Origin: JBOGFI01 sp050743365
GTDB taxonomy: Bacteria; Actinomycetota; Acidimicrobiia; IMCC26256; JACDBD01
Assembly: GCA_050743365.1 (NCBI GenBank)
Contig: JBOGFI010000074.1
Location: 1 to 20,070 of the forward strand
Direction: 5' to 3'
DNA: 20,070 bases
Below, in pieces: positions 12,417 through 20,070 of this stretch. Position 1 is the first letter of the stretch. Each line of letters starts with the position of its first letter. The notes beneath the pieces were generated by a model. That model worked only from the letters and a program-made list of their open reading frames with translations, was not told where the DNA came from and did not search any database. Position numbers and translations under genes: made by a program.

Positions 12417-14399
12417 ATGGCGCAGCGGGACCGGCCGTGGCTGATGCGCACCTACTCGGGCCACTCGTCGGCCCGGGCGTCGAACGAGCTGTACCGCACC
12501 AACCTGGCCCGGGGCCAGACCGGGCTCTCGGTCGCCTTCGACCTCCCCACCCAGACCGGTTACGACCCCGACGACCCGCTCGCTCGCGGAGAGGTCGGCA
12601 AGGTGGGCGTGCCCGTCCCCCACCTGGGCGAGATGCGTCACCTCCTGGAGGGCATCCCGCTCGACGAGATGAACACGTCGATGACGATCAACGCCACCGC
12701 GATGTGGCTGCTCGGCATGTACGTGGCGCTGGCCGAGGAGCACGACGTCGACCCGACCAAGCTCGCCGGCACCACTCAGAACGACATCATGAAGGAGTAC
12801 CTGTCCCGGGGCACCTACATCTTCCCGCCCGAGGCGTCACGCCGCCTCACCGTCGACCTGATCGTGCACACCGTGCGGCACGTGCCCCGCTGGAACCCGA
12901 TCAACGTCTGCCCGTACCACCTCCAGGAGGCGGGCGCGACGCCGGTGCAGGAGATCGCCTACGGGCTCGCGACCGCGGTCGCGGTGCTGGACGCAGTGCG
13001 CGAGTCGGGCCAGGTCGGCGAGGACGAGCTCCCTGATGTGGTGGGCCGGATCTCCTTCTTCATCGACGCGGGCGTCCGGTTCGTCGAGGAGCTGTGCAAG
13101 ATGCGGGCGTTCACCCGCCTCTGGGACCGGATCTGCCGCGACCGCTACCGCGTCGAGGACGAGAAGCTGCGCCGCTTCCGCTACGGCGTCCAGGTGAACT
13201 CGCTCGGGCTCACCGAGGCCCAGCCCGAGAACAACGTGCAGCGGATCGTGCTCGAGATGCTCGGGGTCACGTTGTCGAAGGACGCCCGGGCCCGCGCCAT
13301 CCAGCTGCCGTGCTGGAACGAGGCGCTCGGGCTCCCGCGGCCGTGGGACCAGCAGTGGTCGCTGCGCATCCAGCAGGTGCTGGCGTGCGAGAGCGACCTC
13401 CTCGAGTACGACGACCTGTTCGAGGGCTCGAAGGTGATCGAGGCCAAGACCGCCGAGCTGGCCGCCGCCGCCGACGACGAGCTCCGGTGGGTGCTCGACG
13501 GCGGCGGGTCGTTCGAGATGATCGACGCGATGAAGGGCCGTCTCGTGCAGAGCCACGCCGAGCGGGTGCGCAAGATCGAGTCGGGCGAGGTCCCGGTCGT
13601 CGGCGTGAATTGCTTCACCGAGACCGCGCCGTCGCCGCTGGTGTCGGGCTACGGGGAGGGCGGCGCGGCGCACATCCTCGAGCTGGATCCAGCCGCCGAG
13701 GCCGCGCAGGTCGAGTCGGTGCGGCAATGGCGGGCCGACCGCGACGCCGCCGCCGCCGGCCGGGCCCTCGACCGCGTCCGGAAGGTCGCGGTCACCGGCG
13801 AGAACCTCATGCCCGCCACGATCGAGCTCGCCAAGGCGGGCGGCACCGTGGGCGAGTGGGCGGGTGCGCTGCGCGAGGTGTTCGGCGAGTACCGCGCCCC
13901 CACCGGCGTCGGCGGCGTGGCCACCGCGCCGGTCGACGACATGCTCGCGGTGCGCGAGCGGGTGCAGGCAGCGGCGCGAGACCTGAGCGGCCCCATCCGG
14001 GTGCTCGTGGGCAAGCCCGGCCTCGACGGCCACTCGAACGGCGCCGAGCAGATCGCGGTGGCGGCGCGCGACGCGGGCATGGAGGTCGTGTACCAGGGCA
14101 TCCGCCTGACGCCGGAGCAGATCGCGGCCGCGGCCCGCGACGAGGACGTGGACGTGATCGGTCTGTCGATCCTGTCGGGATCGCACCTCGAGCTCGTGCC
14201 CGAGACCCTGCGGCGGCTCCAGGAGCTGGGCGTCGACGCGCCGGTCGTGGTGGGCGGGATCATTCCCGACACCGACGAGGCCAAGCTCGCCGAGGCGGGC
14301 GTAGCACGCGTCTACACGCCCAAGGACTACCGCCTCTCGGAGATCATGGCCGACGTTGCCGACCTCGCCATCAAGTACCGCCGGAGTCAGCGCCGGTAG
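12417..14399 (+). CDS. meaA: Ethylmalonyl-CoA mutase / MeaA-like B12-dependent acyl-CoA mutase
   Basis: A 660-aa adenosylcobalamin enzyme. The start (RDRPWLMRTYSGHSSARASN...GQTGLSVAFDLPTQTGYDPDDPLARGEVGKVGVP) is the signature of the Ecm/MeaA clade rather than methylmalonyl-CoA mutase, and the single-chain length fits. The TIM-barrel substrate domain covers about 20-500. The C-terminal B12 domain begins near 527 and contains DGHSNG, with the cobalt-ligating His at residue 539. Ethylmalonyl-CoA to methylsuccinyl-CoA is the expected reaction. GTG 12414 and ATG 12417 are adjacent; ATG is used. No crotonyl-CoA carboxylase/reductase (ccr) is in the window, so use in the ethylmalonyl-CoA pathway is inferred. 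It ends in a 13-bp tail-to-tail overlap with the acyl-CoA ligase. Confidence 0.9.
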   Translation: MAQRDRPWLMRTYSGHSSARASNELYRTNLARGQTGLSVAFDLPTQTGYDPDDPLARGEVGKVGVPVPHLGEMRHLLEGIPLDEMNTSMTINATAMWLLGMYVALAEEHDVDPTKLAGTTQNDIMKEYLSRGTYIFPPEASRRLTVDLIVHTVRHVPRWNPINVCPYHLQEAGATPVQEIAYGLATAVAVLDAVRESGQVGEDELPDVVGRISFFIDAGVRFVEELCKMRAFTRLWDRICRDRYRVEDEKLRRFRYGVQVNSLGLTEAQPENNVQRIVLEMLGVTLSKDARARAIQLPCWNEALGLPRPWDQQWSLRIQQVLACESDLLEYDDLFEGSKVIEAKTAELAAAADDELRWVLDGGGSFEMIDAMKGRLVQSHAERVRKIESGEVPVVGVNCFTETAPSPLVSGYGEGGAAHILELDPAAEAAQVESVRQWRADRDAAAAGRALDRVRKVAVTGENLMPATIELAKAGGTVGEWAGALREVFGEYRAPTGVGGVATAPVDDMLAVRERVQAAARDLSGPIRVLVGKPGLDGHSNGAEQIAVAARDAGMEVVYQGIRLTPEQIAAAARDEDVDVIGLSILSGSHLELVPETLRRLQELGVDAPVVVGGIIPDTDEAKLAEAGVARVYTPKDYRLSEIMADVADLAIKYRRSQRR

Positions 14400-16129
14400 A
14401 GCGCTTCGATCTCCACCTCGTACTTGGTGTGGATGCCGCGCCGCTTGAGCTTCATCGTCGGGGTCAGCTCCTCCGAGTCGGGGAGCCACTCCTCGCCCAG
14501 CAGCTTGAACCTCTTCACCTGCTCGACGTTGGAGAAACGCCGGTTGGCCTCAGCCACACAACGCTCGACCTCGGCGACCACGTCGGGATGCTCCGCCAGC
14601 TCGGCCACCGACCCGTCCTCGATGCCCTGGTGCTTCGCCCAAGCCGGCGCGACCTCGGGGTCGAGCACCAGGAGCGCGGACACGAACGGCCGCTGGTCGC
14701 CGATGACGCACGCCTGGCCGATGATCGGGAACGCCTTGAGCGCCGCCTCGACGTTCGCCGGTGAGATGTTCTTGCCGCCCGCGGTGATGATGAGCTCCTT
14801 CTTGCGGTCGACGATCTTCAGGTACCCGTCGTCGTCGAGCACACCGATGTCGCCCGAGTGCAGCCAGCCGTCGTCGTCGAGCGCCTCGGCCGTCTTCTCG
14901 GGGTCGTCCAGGTAGCCGCGGAACACGTTGCCGCCCCGGCAGCACACCTCGCCGTCGTCGGCCAGCTTCACCTCACAGCCCGGGATCGCCCGCCCCACGG
15001 TGCCCGGCCGCACCAGGACGGCGTCGAAGGTCATCGGCCCCGACGACTCCGACATGCCGTAGATCTCCGCCATGGGCACGCCGAGCGCACGGAAGAAGTT
15101 GAACACCTCGACCGGGATCGGGGCCGCCCCCGTGATCGCCGAGAGCGCCTGGTCGAGACCGAGCATCTCGCGTACCGGGCGTAGCACGCGGTCGTCGCCG
15201 GCCTCGAGCGCCTTGTCGAACACGGCCTTCTGCTTCGCGTCGCCCGACATCACCGCCTGGACGCCGGCGTAGATCTTCTCCCACACCCGGGGCACCGCGA
15301 AGAAGATCTCCGGCCGTACCTGGGGCAGGTAGGCGGCGATCTGACTCGCCTCGGGGCAGGTCGTCACCTCGTAGCCGAGCGTGGCGCCCTGGTAGTGAGA
15401 AGTCATTCGCTCGGCGATGTGCGCCATCGGCAGGTACGAGACCATTCGCCGCCCGGGCCTGGCGGCGTGCTCGAGCGTTCGGCGCAGGCTCTCGACCGTC
15501 CACACGATGTTGGCGTGGTCGAGCATCACGCCCTTGGGCGGGCCGGTGGTGCCCGACGTGTAGATCACCGTCGCCAGGTCGCTCGGCTGAGCGACGCGGC
15601 ACGCCACATCGAGGTCGACCGGGTCGGCGGCAAGGAGGGACTCCCACGAGTGGACGTCGTCGGGCGCGAGGTCATCGGGGTCGTCGATGACCACGACGTC
15701 GCGCAGCGCGGGCAGCTCCGAGCGCACCTTGAGGACGCGCTCGAGGAAGCCGACGTCCTCGACGATCGCAAGCTTCGCCCGGCAGTGCCCGGCGAGGTAC
15801 TCGACCTGCTCGGGCGCCGACGAGTTGTAGATCGAGATCGGGGTGGCGCCTCGCAGCAGCACCGCCACGTCCGCGACATGGAACTCGGGCCGGTTGCGCA
15901 TCATGAGCACGACCCGGTCACCGTGCCCGACACCGAGGCCGTCCAGCCCCGCCGCCAGTCGGGCGGCGCGCTGCGCGTACTCACCGAAGGTCCATTCCGC
16001 CCAGTCGTCGCTTTCCCTCCAGCGCAGCGCCACCGCCTCGGGCCGGGCCCGTAGGGTCTCGAGGAAGCGCGTGGGCACCGTCTCGCCCGCCGTCTGCCCC
16101 GCCAGCTCCTCGCTCGTGACCGCCGCCAT
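14387..16129 (-). CDS. Long-chain fatty-acid-CoA ligase (AMP-forming synthetase, FadD15-type)
   Basis: A 580-aa adenylate-forming enzyme that activates a carboxylic acid with ATP and CoA. The P-loop-like YTSGTTGPPKG (190-200), YGMSESSGPMT, GWLHSGDIG and DRKKELIITAGGKNISP motifs and a catalytic lysine in TPTMKLKRR (K560) are all intact. Sequences such as YLPMAHIAERMTSHYQG and the ANRRFSNVEQVKRFKLL end match the AMP-forming long-chain acyl-CoA synthetase (FadD15/FAA) group. The ATG at 16129 has AGAGGGGGG upstream; the longer in-frame start at 16165 reads through the promoter-like region. Substrate chain length cannot be told. It is convergent with the B12 mutase, the last 13 bases overlapping. 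A DnaA-box group lies just upstream of its start. Confidence 0.92.
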   Translation of the reverse strand: MAAVTSEELAGQTAGETVPTRFLETLRARPEAVALRWRESDDWAEWTFGEYAQRAARLAAGLDGLGVGHGDRVVLMMRNRPEFHVADVAVLLRGATPISIYNSSAPEQVEYLAGHCRAKLAIVEDVGFLERVLKVRSELPALRDVVVIDDPDDLAPDDVHSWESLLAADPVDLDVACRVAQPSDLATVIYTSGTTGPPKGVMLDHANIVWTVESLRRTLEHAARPGRRMVSYLPMAHIAERMTSHYQGATLGYEVTTCPEASQIAAYLPQVRPEIFFAVPRVWEKIYAGVQAVMSGDAKQKAVFDKALEAGDDRVLRPVREMLGLDQALSAITGAAPIPVEVFNFFRALGVPMAEIYGMSESSGPMTFDAVLVRPGTVGRAIPGCEVKLADDGEVCCRGGNVFRGYLDDPEKTAEALDDDGWLHSGDIGVLDDDGYLKIVDRKKELIITAGGKNISPANVEAALKAFPIIGQACVIGDQRPFVSALLVLDPEVAPAWAKHQGIEDGSVAELAEHPDVVAEVERCVAEANRRFSNVEQVKRFKLLGEEWLPDSEELTPTMKLKRRGIHTKYEVEIEALYRR

Positions 16130-16142
16130 CGACGCCCCCCTC

Positions 16143-16273
16143 TGTGGATGACCCGAACGGCCCAATATGTAGCGCGCCCGGTCCCTCCCCGCACGAGGCC
16201 GGCCGGCGAGCCGGTAGGGCCGGTTTCGAGTTATCCACAGGCGCTCTGGAAAACGTGTGGGAAATCGTGGATA
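16143..16273. promoter_or_regulatory. DnaA-box-like cluster in intergenic DNA
   Basis: TTATCCACA at 16231-16239 is a perfect DnaA box. TGTGGATGA at 16143-16151 is its reverse complement with one mismatch (TCATCCACA). Weaker matches, two mismatches each, are TGTGGGAAA at 16256-16264 and CGTGGATAC at 16266-16274. All fall within about 130 bases between two divergent reading zones. There is no dnaA, dnaN or AT-rich unwinding element, so an origin is unlikely; a DnaA-titration or DnaA-regulated promoter region is possible. Confidence 0.4.
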
Positions 16274-16274
16274 C

Positions 16275-16415
16275 TGTGAGCTAGTCGTCCCGAGGAGATC
16301 GTTGGGGTCCCCGCACGAGAGCGGGTTTCTCTACTCCGACCCTCCTCGGGGCGAACTTGTCTCGGGCACTCGTCGTGGTCGCTCGCGCACGAGTGGTCGG
16401 AAGATCCCCGGTTGC
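16275..16415. other. Intergenic DNA with nested inverted repeats
   Basis: CCCGAGGAG at 16289-16297 is repeated inverted as CTCCTCGGG at 16342-16350, enclosing a CCCGC/GCGGG hairpin (16310-16325) followed by TTTCTCT on the plus strand. It lies just past the metallophosphoesterase stop and may serve as its weak terminator, though on the minus strand there is no U-run. Confidence 0.35.
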
Positions 16416-17534
16416 TCAGAACTGCTCGGTGAAGCAGCGATGCTCGAGCGGGCCGATGGCGTACTCGCGGTACAGGCCCGCGAACATCACCCTCGTCTTC
16501 TCGGACCACGCCATCGCCTCCGGTGCCGCCGTGCGCCGCACGACCTGCGTGTAGCCGCCCTCGTACACGCGGTACTCCGCCCACGCGCCGGGGTAGTCCT
16601 TCGTGCACGCGATCTCGCAGAACGGCACGTCGCGGGCCTGGGGGAAGCGCCGCACCCGGTTGCGGTGGGTGTGGCCGGCGAAGTAGCCGACGACGTTCTG
16701 GCGGCGGGCGACGACCGCGGCGAGCGCGTCGCTGTCGTCGGGATTGATCCCGAAGTACGACTGGGAGCGGTGGTCGGCCGCGAGGTTCCAGAGATGGTGG
16801 TGGCCGAACACCAGCACCGGGCCCGGTGTCGCCGCCGCCAGCTCGTCGAGCCACTCGACCTGGTGGTGGCTGAGCTGGCCCTGATCGACGCCCGGGATGA
16901 CGGTGTCGACGACGGCCAGGGTCACGCCGTCGAGGTCGACGTGGTAGGGGGCGTCGCCGGCCGCGAGCGTGGGGTCGGTCAACGCGTCGTGGTTCCCGCG
17001 CACGTGGTGCATGCGCTCGCCCAGAGCCCCGTAGGCGGCGAGGAACGCCTCGTACTCGCCCTCGAGCCCGATGTTGGTGAGGTCGCCTTTCACGACGACG
17101 GCGTCGGGGTCCAGGGCCCGCATCTCGGCGATGACGGCCCCGTTCATGACCTCGGGGTACGGGCGGTCGCCCGGCTCGCTCGAGAACACCGGGCCCAGCT
17201 CCTCTTCGAGGGCGTTGCCGAGCCGGCCGCACTCGGTCTCGCCGAAGTGCACGTCGTTGGCGGTCGCGATCGTGGCCAACAACCGGCCCGGTGGCCGCTC
17301 CAGGGTGCGGACCTCGGAAGGCAGGTACTCCTGGGGCGCCACGCCCTCGACCTCGAGCGGGTAGCGGGCGCCAGGCTCGAGCCCGGCCACGCGGGCGACG
17401 TGGTACGGACCCGTGGTGGTCACCTCGGCGTCACCCACCCGGGTGACGGCGCCCCCGGCGGTGTCGGTCACGAAGGTGACCACGACCTCGTCGGGCCCGA
17501 CGGTGATCAGCTCGACGTCGCGGACTCGGGGCAC
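16416..17534 (-). CDS. Calcineurin-like metallophosphoesterase with N-terminal beta domain
   Basis: A 372-aa two-domain protein. Residues 1-80 form a beta-rich region (VELITVGPDEVVVTFVTDT...VARVAGLEPGARYPLEVEG) like the fibronectin-III-type domain of purple acid phosphatases. Residues ~85-370 hold the metallophosphoesterase core with all metal-binding motifs: NDVHFG (D94, H96), GDLTN (D151), GNHD (180-183), FGHHH (H245) and GHTH (287-290). It should hydrolyse a phosphodiester or phosphomonoester with two divalent metals. The substrate is open: CpdA-type cyclic nucleotide and lipid-linked phosphates are both possible. No signal peptide, so cytoplasmic. The GTG at 17534 has no Shine-Dalgarno but a -10-like TGTAGAC just before, so it may be leaderless, or read from the accD-accE transcript 35 bases upstream. 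Confidence 0.85.
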   Translation of the reverse strand: MPRVRDVELITVGPDEVVVTFVTDTAGGAVTRVGDAEVTTTGPYHVARVAGLEPGARYPLEVEGVAPQEYLPSEVRTLERPPGRLLATIATANDVHFGETECGRLGNALEEELGPVFSSEPGDRPYPEVMNGAVIAEMRALDPDAVVVKGDLTNIGLEGEYEAFLAAYGALGERMHHVRGNHDALTDPTLAAGDAPYHVDLDGVTLAVVDTVIPGVDQGQLSHHQVEWLDELAAATPGPVLVFGHHHLWNLAADHRSQSYFGINPDDSDALAAVVARRQNVVGYFAGHTHRNRVRRFPQARDVPFCEIACTKDYPGAWAEYRVYEGGYTQVVRRTAAPEAMAWSEKTRVMFAGLYREYAIGPLEHRCFTEQF

Positions 17535-17569
17535 TCGCGTCTACACCCCACCGCGTAGCGGAACCAACG

Positions 17570-17824
17570 TCACGCGCGAGCCCTGCGTCCGATCCGGCCC
17601 GACAGGCGCCACGGGCCGCGCGTGAGCCCGGCGCGGCGGGCAGTGAGCCGCGACGCGCGTACCCAGGCATGGAGCTCGCCGCTGCCGGTCTCGGCGCGGG
17701 CGGCCGCGGCCCGTGCCGCCGCCTGTCGCTCCCCGTAGACGACGGCGAGCGCGGCGGTGATCGCGGCCACCTCGTCGGGGGTGGCGTCGGGCGAGATGAC
17801 CTGCAGCGGCGGTCGTCCGGTCAT
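17570..17824 (-). CDS. accE: Acyl-CoA carboxylase epsilon subunit
   Basis: An 84-aa small protein found only in Actinomycetota next to carboxylase beta subunits, where it stabilises the alpha-beta complex. The pattern VISPDATPDEVAAITAALAVVYGE followed by a charged/Ala-rich linker and WRLSGRIGR at the C-terminus is the epsilon-subunit signature. It starts nine bases after the accD stop and runs in the same direction, so co-expression is near certain. Because it is small and fast-evolving, similarity can be weak; the position after accD is the strongest evidence. Confidence 0.85.
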   Translation of the reverse strand: MTGRPPLQVISPDATPDEVAAITAALAVVYGERQAAARAAAARAETGSGELHAWVRASRLTARRAGLTRGPWRLSGRIGRRARA

Positions 17825-17833
17825 GGCCGGGCC

Positions 17834-19447
17834 CTACAGCGGCACGTTGCCGTGCTTGCGCTGCGGGAGCTTCTCCTTCTTCGAGCGCAGCATCGACAAC
17901 GAGCGCACCAGCACGCGGCGGGTCTCCCGAGGGTCGATCACGTCGTCGACGTAGCCGCGCTCGGCCGCGCTGTACGGATTGGCGAAGCGCTCGGTGTATT
18001 CCTCGATGAGCTCCGCTCGGCGGGCCTCGTGGTCGGCGGCCGCCTCGATCTCCTTGCGGAAGATGATGTTGACCGCGCCCTGCGGGCCCATCACGGCGAT
18101 CTCGGCCGAGGGCCAGGCGAAAGCGAGGTCGGCCCCGATGGACTTGGAGTTCATGACGACGTACGCGCCGCCGTAGCCCTTGCGGGTGATGATCTGCACG
18201 CGCGGCACCGTCGATTCGCAATAGGCGTAGAGCAGCTTGGCGCCGTGCCGGATGATCCCGCCGTACTCCTGGTCGGTGCCGGGCAGGAACCCGGGCACGT
18301 CGACGAACGTCACCAGCGGGATGTTGAACGCGTCGCACGTCCGCACGAAGCGTGCCGCCTTCTCCGCCGCGTCGATGTCGAGCGTGCCCGCCAGCACCTG
18401 CGGCTGGTTCCCGACGATGCCCACCGCGTGCCCGTCGATTCTCGCGAAGCCGCACACGATGTTCATGGCCCAGAACGCGTGTACCTCGAAGAAGTCGCCG
18501 TCGTCGACGATCTCGGCGATGATCTTCTTCATGTCGTAGGGCTTGTTGGGCGCGTCGGGGACGAGGTCGACGATCGACTCGCAGCGCCGGTCGGCGTCGT
18601 CCTCGGGCTCGAAGTAGGGCGGGTCCTCGAGGTTGTTCGCCGGGAGGAACGACAGCAGGTAGCGCACCTGCTCGAGGCAGCTCTGCTCGTCGTCGGCGAC
18701 GAAGGTGGCCACGCCCGACTTCGACGCGTGGGTCATGGCGCCGCCCAGCTCCTCCTGGGTGACGTCTTCACCGGTCACCGTCTTCACCACGTCGGGGCCG
18801 GTGATGAACATGTTGGAGATGCCCTTGACCATGAAGATGAAGTCGGTCATCGCCGGCGAATAGACGGCGCCGCCGGCGCAGGGCCCGAGGATGACGCTGA
18901 TCTGCGGCACGACCCCCGACGCCTTCACGTTCCGGTGGAAGATGCCGCCGTAGGAGGCGAGCGAGACCACCCCCTCCTGGATGCGGGCACCGCCGCCGTC
19001 GTTCAGCCCGACGAAAGGCGCGCCGACCGACTCGGCCAGGTCCATCACCTTGTGGATCTTCTCGGCATAGACCTCGCCCAGAGCGCCGCCGAACACGGTG
19101 AAGTCCTGGGCGAACACGAACACCTTGCGGCCGTCGACCGTACCCCAGCCGGTGACGACGCCGTCGGTGAGCGGGCGGGTGTTCTCGATGCCGAAGCCGT
19201 GCGCGCGGTGGCGGGCGAGCATGTCGAGCTCGACGAACGAACCCGGGTCGAGGAGCTGCTCGAGGCGCTCACGCGCGGTCAGCTTCCCCCGCTGGTGCTG
19301 GCGCTCGACCGCGGCCGGGCTCCCGACGTGAAGGGCCTCCTCGCGCAGCTTGCCCAGCTGCTCGAGGCGCTCCGCGATGGGGTGCGGTACCGGTGCGACC
19401 GGCTCGCTGGCGCCCTCGCCCTGGACCTCCGGCTCCTCGACCGCCAT
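17834..19447 (-). CDS. accD: Acyl-CoA carboxylase beta subunit (propionyl-/acetyl-CoA carboxyltransferase)
   Basis: A 537-aa carboxyltransferase that moves CO2 from biotin to an acyl-CoA. Visible features: KLTARERLEQLLDPGSFVE, NDGGGARIQEGVVSLASYG (oxyanion-hole region), DVPGFLPGTDQEYGGIIRHGAKLLYAY and RKGYGGAYVVMNSK. At the residue that helps set propionyl versus acetyl preference in Streptomyces PccB/AccB (about 420-430), this protein has Val430; my placement of that residue is from memory. It ends ARRVLVRSLSMLRSKKEKLPQRKHGNVPL, the normal C-terminus. Start ATG 19447 (or overlapping GTG 19450) with AAAGG ahead; it overlaps the stop of the upstream membrane protein by one base. The biotinylated alpha subunit is not in the window. 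It probably feeds methylmalonyl-CoA to the acyl-CoA metabolism encoded nearby. Confidence 0.93.
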   Translation of the reverse strand: MAVEEPEVQGEGASEPVAPVPHPIAERLEQLGKLREEALHVGSPAAVERQHQRGKLTARERLEQLLDPGSFVELDMLARHRAHGFGIENTRPLTDGVVTGWGTVDGRKVFVFAQDFTVFGGALGEVYAEKIHKVMDLAESVGAPFVGLNDGGGARIQEGVVSLASYGGIFHRNVKASGVVPQISVILGPCAGGAVYSPAMTDFIFMVKGISNMFITGPDVVKTVTGEDVTQEELGGAMTHASKSGVATFVADDEQSCLEQVRYLLSFLPANNLEDPPYFEPEDDADRRCESIVDLVPDAPNKPYDMKKIIAEIVDDGDFFEVHAFWAMNIVCGFARIDGHAVGIVGNQPQVLAGTLDIDAAEKAARFVRTCDAFNIPLVTFVDVPGFLPGTDQEYGGIIRHGAKLLYAYCESTVPRVQIITRKGYGGAYVVMNSKSIGADLAFAWPSAEIAVMGPQGAVNIIFRKEIEAAADHEARRAELIEEYTERFANPYSAAERGYVDDVIDPRETRRVLVRSLSMLRSKKEKLPQRKHGNVPL

Positions 19448-20070
19448 CACGACACCTTTCGCAAGCCCTGCAGGCCGAGGACGCCACCGGCAATGCCGAG
19501 GCCGCCGCCGAGAAGAGCCACGAACGGAGCGATGCTGAGGAAATCGGAGAGGCCGAACGGGTCAGCGGCGCGGTCCAGCTGAAAGACGAAGAGCAAAGCA
19601 ACCACGACGGCCATTCCACCACCGACGATGCTCAGCAATCGCACGGTGGGTACGAGAGCCCCGACGACACACACCGCCGCGAGCGGCAACAACAACGCTC
19701 CGATCGGCAGGCCGGCTTCGAGCGGCCCGACGTCGCTGTCCACCAGGAACTTCATCGGTATCTGGTACGAGCTCAACTCGAGCTCGAATCCTTGCTCGTC
19801 GAACGAAACCCACTTCAGCCAGCCCGAGATCAGCACGACCGCGGCGCCGGCAAGCGCAAGGATCGATCCGACCCCGAAGTCGGAGGTCCTTGGCGGCGCG
19901 GGTGCGGTACCTGCCGGCACCGTCCACGCGCCGGCGGGCGCGGCCGGCGTCGGGGCGGTGGGAGCCGCGGGGCTCGAGGCTGGCGGCGACGACCACGCCG
20001 CCGCGGGCGCCGGTGTGGGAGCGGGCGCGGGCGTCGCGGGCGCGGGAGCGGGCGTCGGCTCCGGCGCGGG
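19447..20070 (-). CDS. Pro/Ala-rich four-helix membrane protein, 5' part outside window
   Basis: The frame is open from the right edge of the window to a stop at 19447, so the N-terminus is missing. Visible parts, in order: a low-complexity Pro/Ala/Thr stretch of about 50 residues (PAPAPTPAPAAAW...), then four hydrophobic helices (VGSILALAGAAVVLISGWL; IGALLLPLAAVCVVGALV; LLSIVGGGMAVVVALLFVF; IAPFVALLGGGLGIAGGVL). The loop after the first helix (KWVSFDEQGFELELSSYQIP) is probably outside the cell. Such linkers often follow an N-terminal DUF2510-like or zinc-ribbon motif in actinobacteria; that part is not visible. A GTG at 19920 would be an internal start and is not preferred. It is coupled to accD through TGATG. 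Function unknown. Confidence 0.7.
   Translation of the reverse strand, partial: PAPEPTPAPAPATPAPAPTPAPAAAWSSPPASSPAAPTAPTPAAPAGAWTVPAGTAPAPPRTSDFGVGSILALAGAAVVLISGWLKWVSFDEQGFELELSSYQIPMKFLVDSDVGPLEAGLPIGALLLPLAAVCVVGALVPTVRLLSIVGGGMAVVVALLFVFQLDRAADPFGLSDFLSIAPFVALLGGGLGIAGGVLGLQGLRKVS

Noticed and set aside
16309..16331. Intrinsic terminator on the plus strand
   Set aside because: The hairpin has only five pairs, the T-run is broken (TTTCTCT) and no plus-strand gene ends before it.
16143..16415. Chromosomal replication origin
   Set aside because: Although a perfect DnaA box is present, there is no AT-rich unwinding region, no long array of boxes and no dnaA, dnaN, gyrB or rpmH neighbours.
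17669..19582. Long plus-strand open frame of 637 codons antisense to accD
   Set aside because: Asp/Val/Gly-rich shadow of accD; no start signal or domain.
19990..20070. Tandem repeat or CRISPR-like array at the right edge
   Set aside because: The repetition comes from Pro/Ala codons of a low-complexity protein linker; units are not constant and there are no spacers.

Overview
The window is GC-rich DNA from what looks like a high-GC Actinomycetota. The acyl-CoA carboxylase beta/epsilon pair (accD-accE), a MeaA/Ecm-type B12 mutase, frequent GTG/TTG starts and a leaderless-looking promoter all fit. An Acidimicrobiia-like source is possible but is only an inference; nothing here fixes the species.

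Layout, left part (1 to about 5.45 kb, accessory). The left edge cuts an IS481-like transposase (minus strand). Next comes an IS110-family element with a 474-aa transposase (346-1770, minus) and about 280 bases of hairpin-rich non-coding DNA upstream, where an IS110 bridge RNA would be expected. Then come three small membrane-anchored proteins of unknown function (2229-3525). They are followed by a translationally coupled K+/H+ antiporter pair, khtT-like regulator and khtU-like transporter (3579-5254). The region ends at 5382-5445 in the 3' half of a tRNA-Pro(CGG): anticodon arm, T arm, 3' acceptor strand and CCA, but no 5' half. This is what the displaced end of a tRNA-integrated element looks like, so the left 5.4 kb is best read as the right end of a genomic island and the DNA after 5445 as native chromosome.

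Layout, right part (5.49 kb onward, core metabolism). On the minus strand are lysC, asd and a membrane-bound diguanylate cyclase. Divergent from lysC is a membrane-anchored cyclophilin. A MauE/DoxX-like membrane protein with a tiny membrane protein upstream follows, then an S51-like peptidase. On the plus strand are a 3-hydroxyacyl-CoA dehydrogenase and an ethylmalonyl-CoA mutase-like B12 enzyme. These converge on a long-chain acyl-CoA ligase (minus). A short intergenic region carrying a perfect DnaA box follows. Last come a metallophosphoesterase, accE, accD and a partial Pro/Ala-rich membrane protein cut by the right edge (all minus).

How the genes work together. lysC-asd make aspartate semialdehyde for Lys/Thr/Met and peptidoglycan. 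The hydroxyacyl-CoA dehydrogenase, B12 mutase, acyl-CoA ligase and acyl-CoA carboxylase together suggest C4/C5-CoA and propionyl-CoA handling, possibly an ethylmalonyl-CoA pathway, although no crotonyl-CoA carboxylase/reductase is visible. No CRISPR array, rRNA or complete tRNA was seen. The points most worth checking are the tRNA-Pro scar with its 14-bp tandem duplication, the possible IS110 bridge RNA, the 16-bp perfect palindrome over a start codon at 2741-2756, and the DnaA-box group at 16143-16273.
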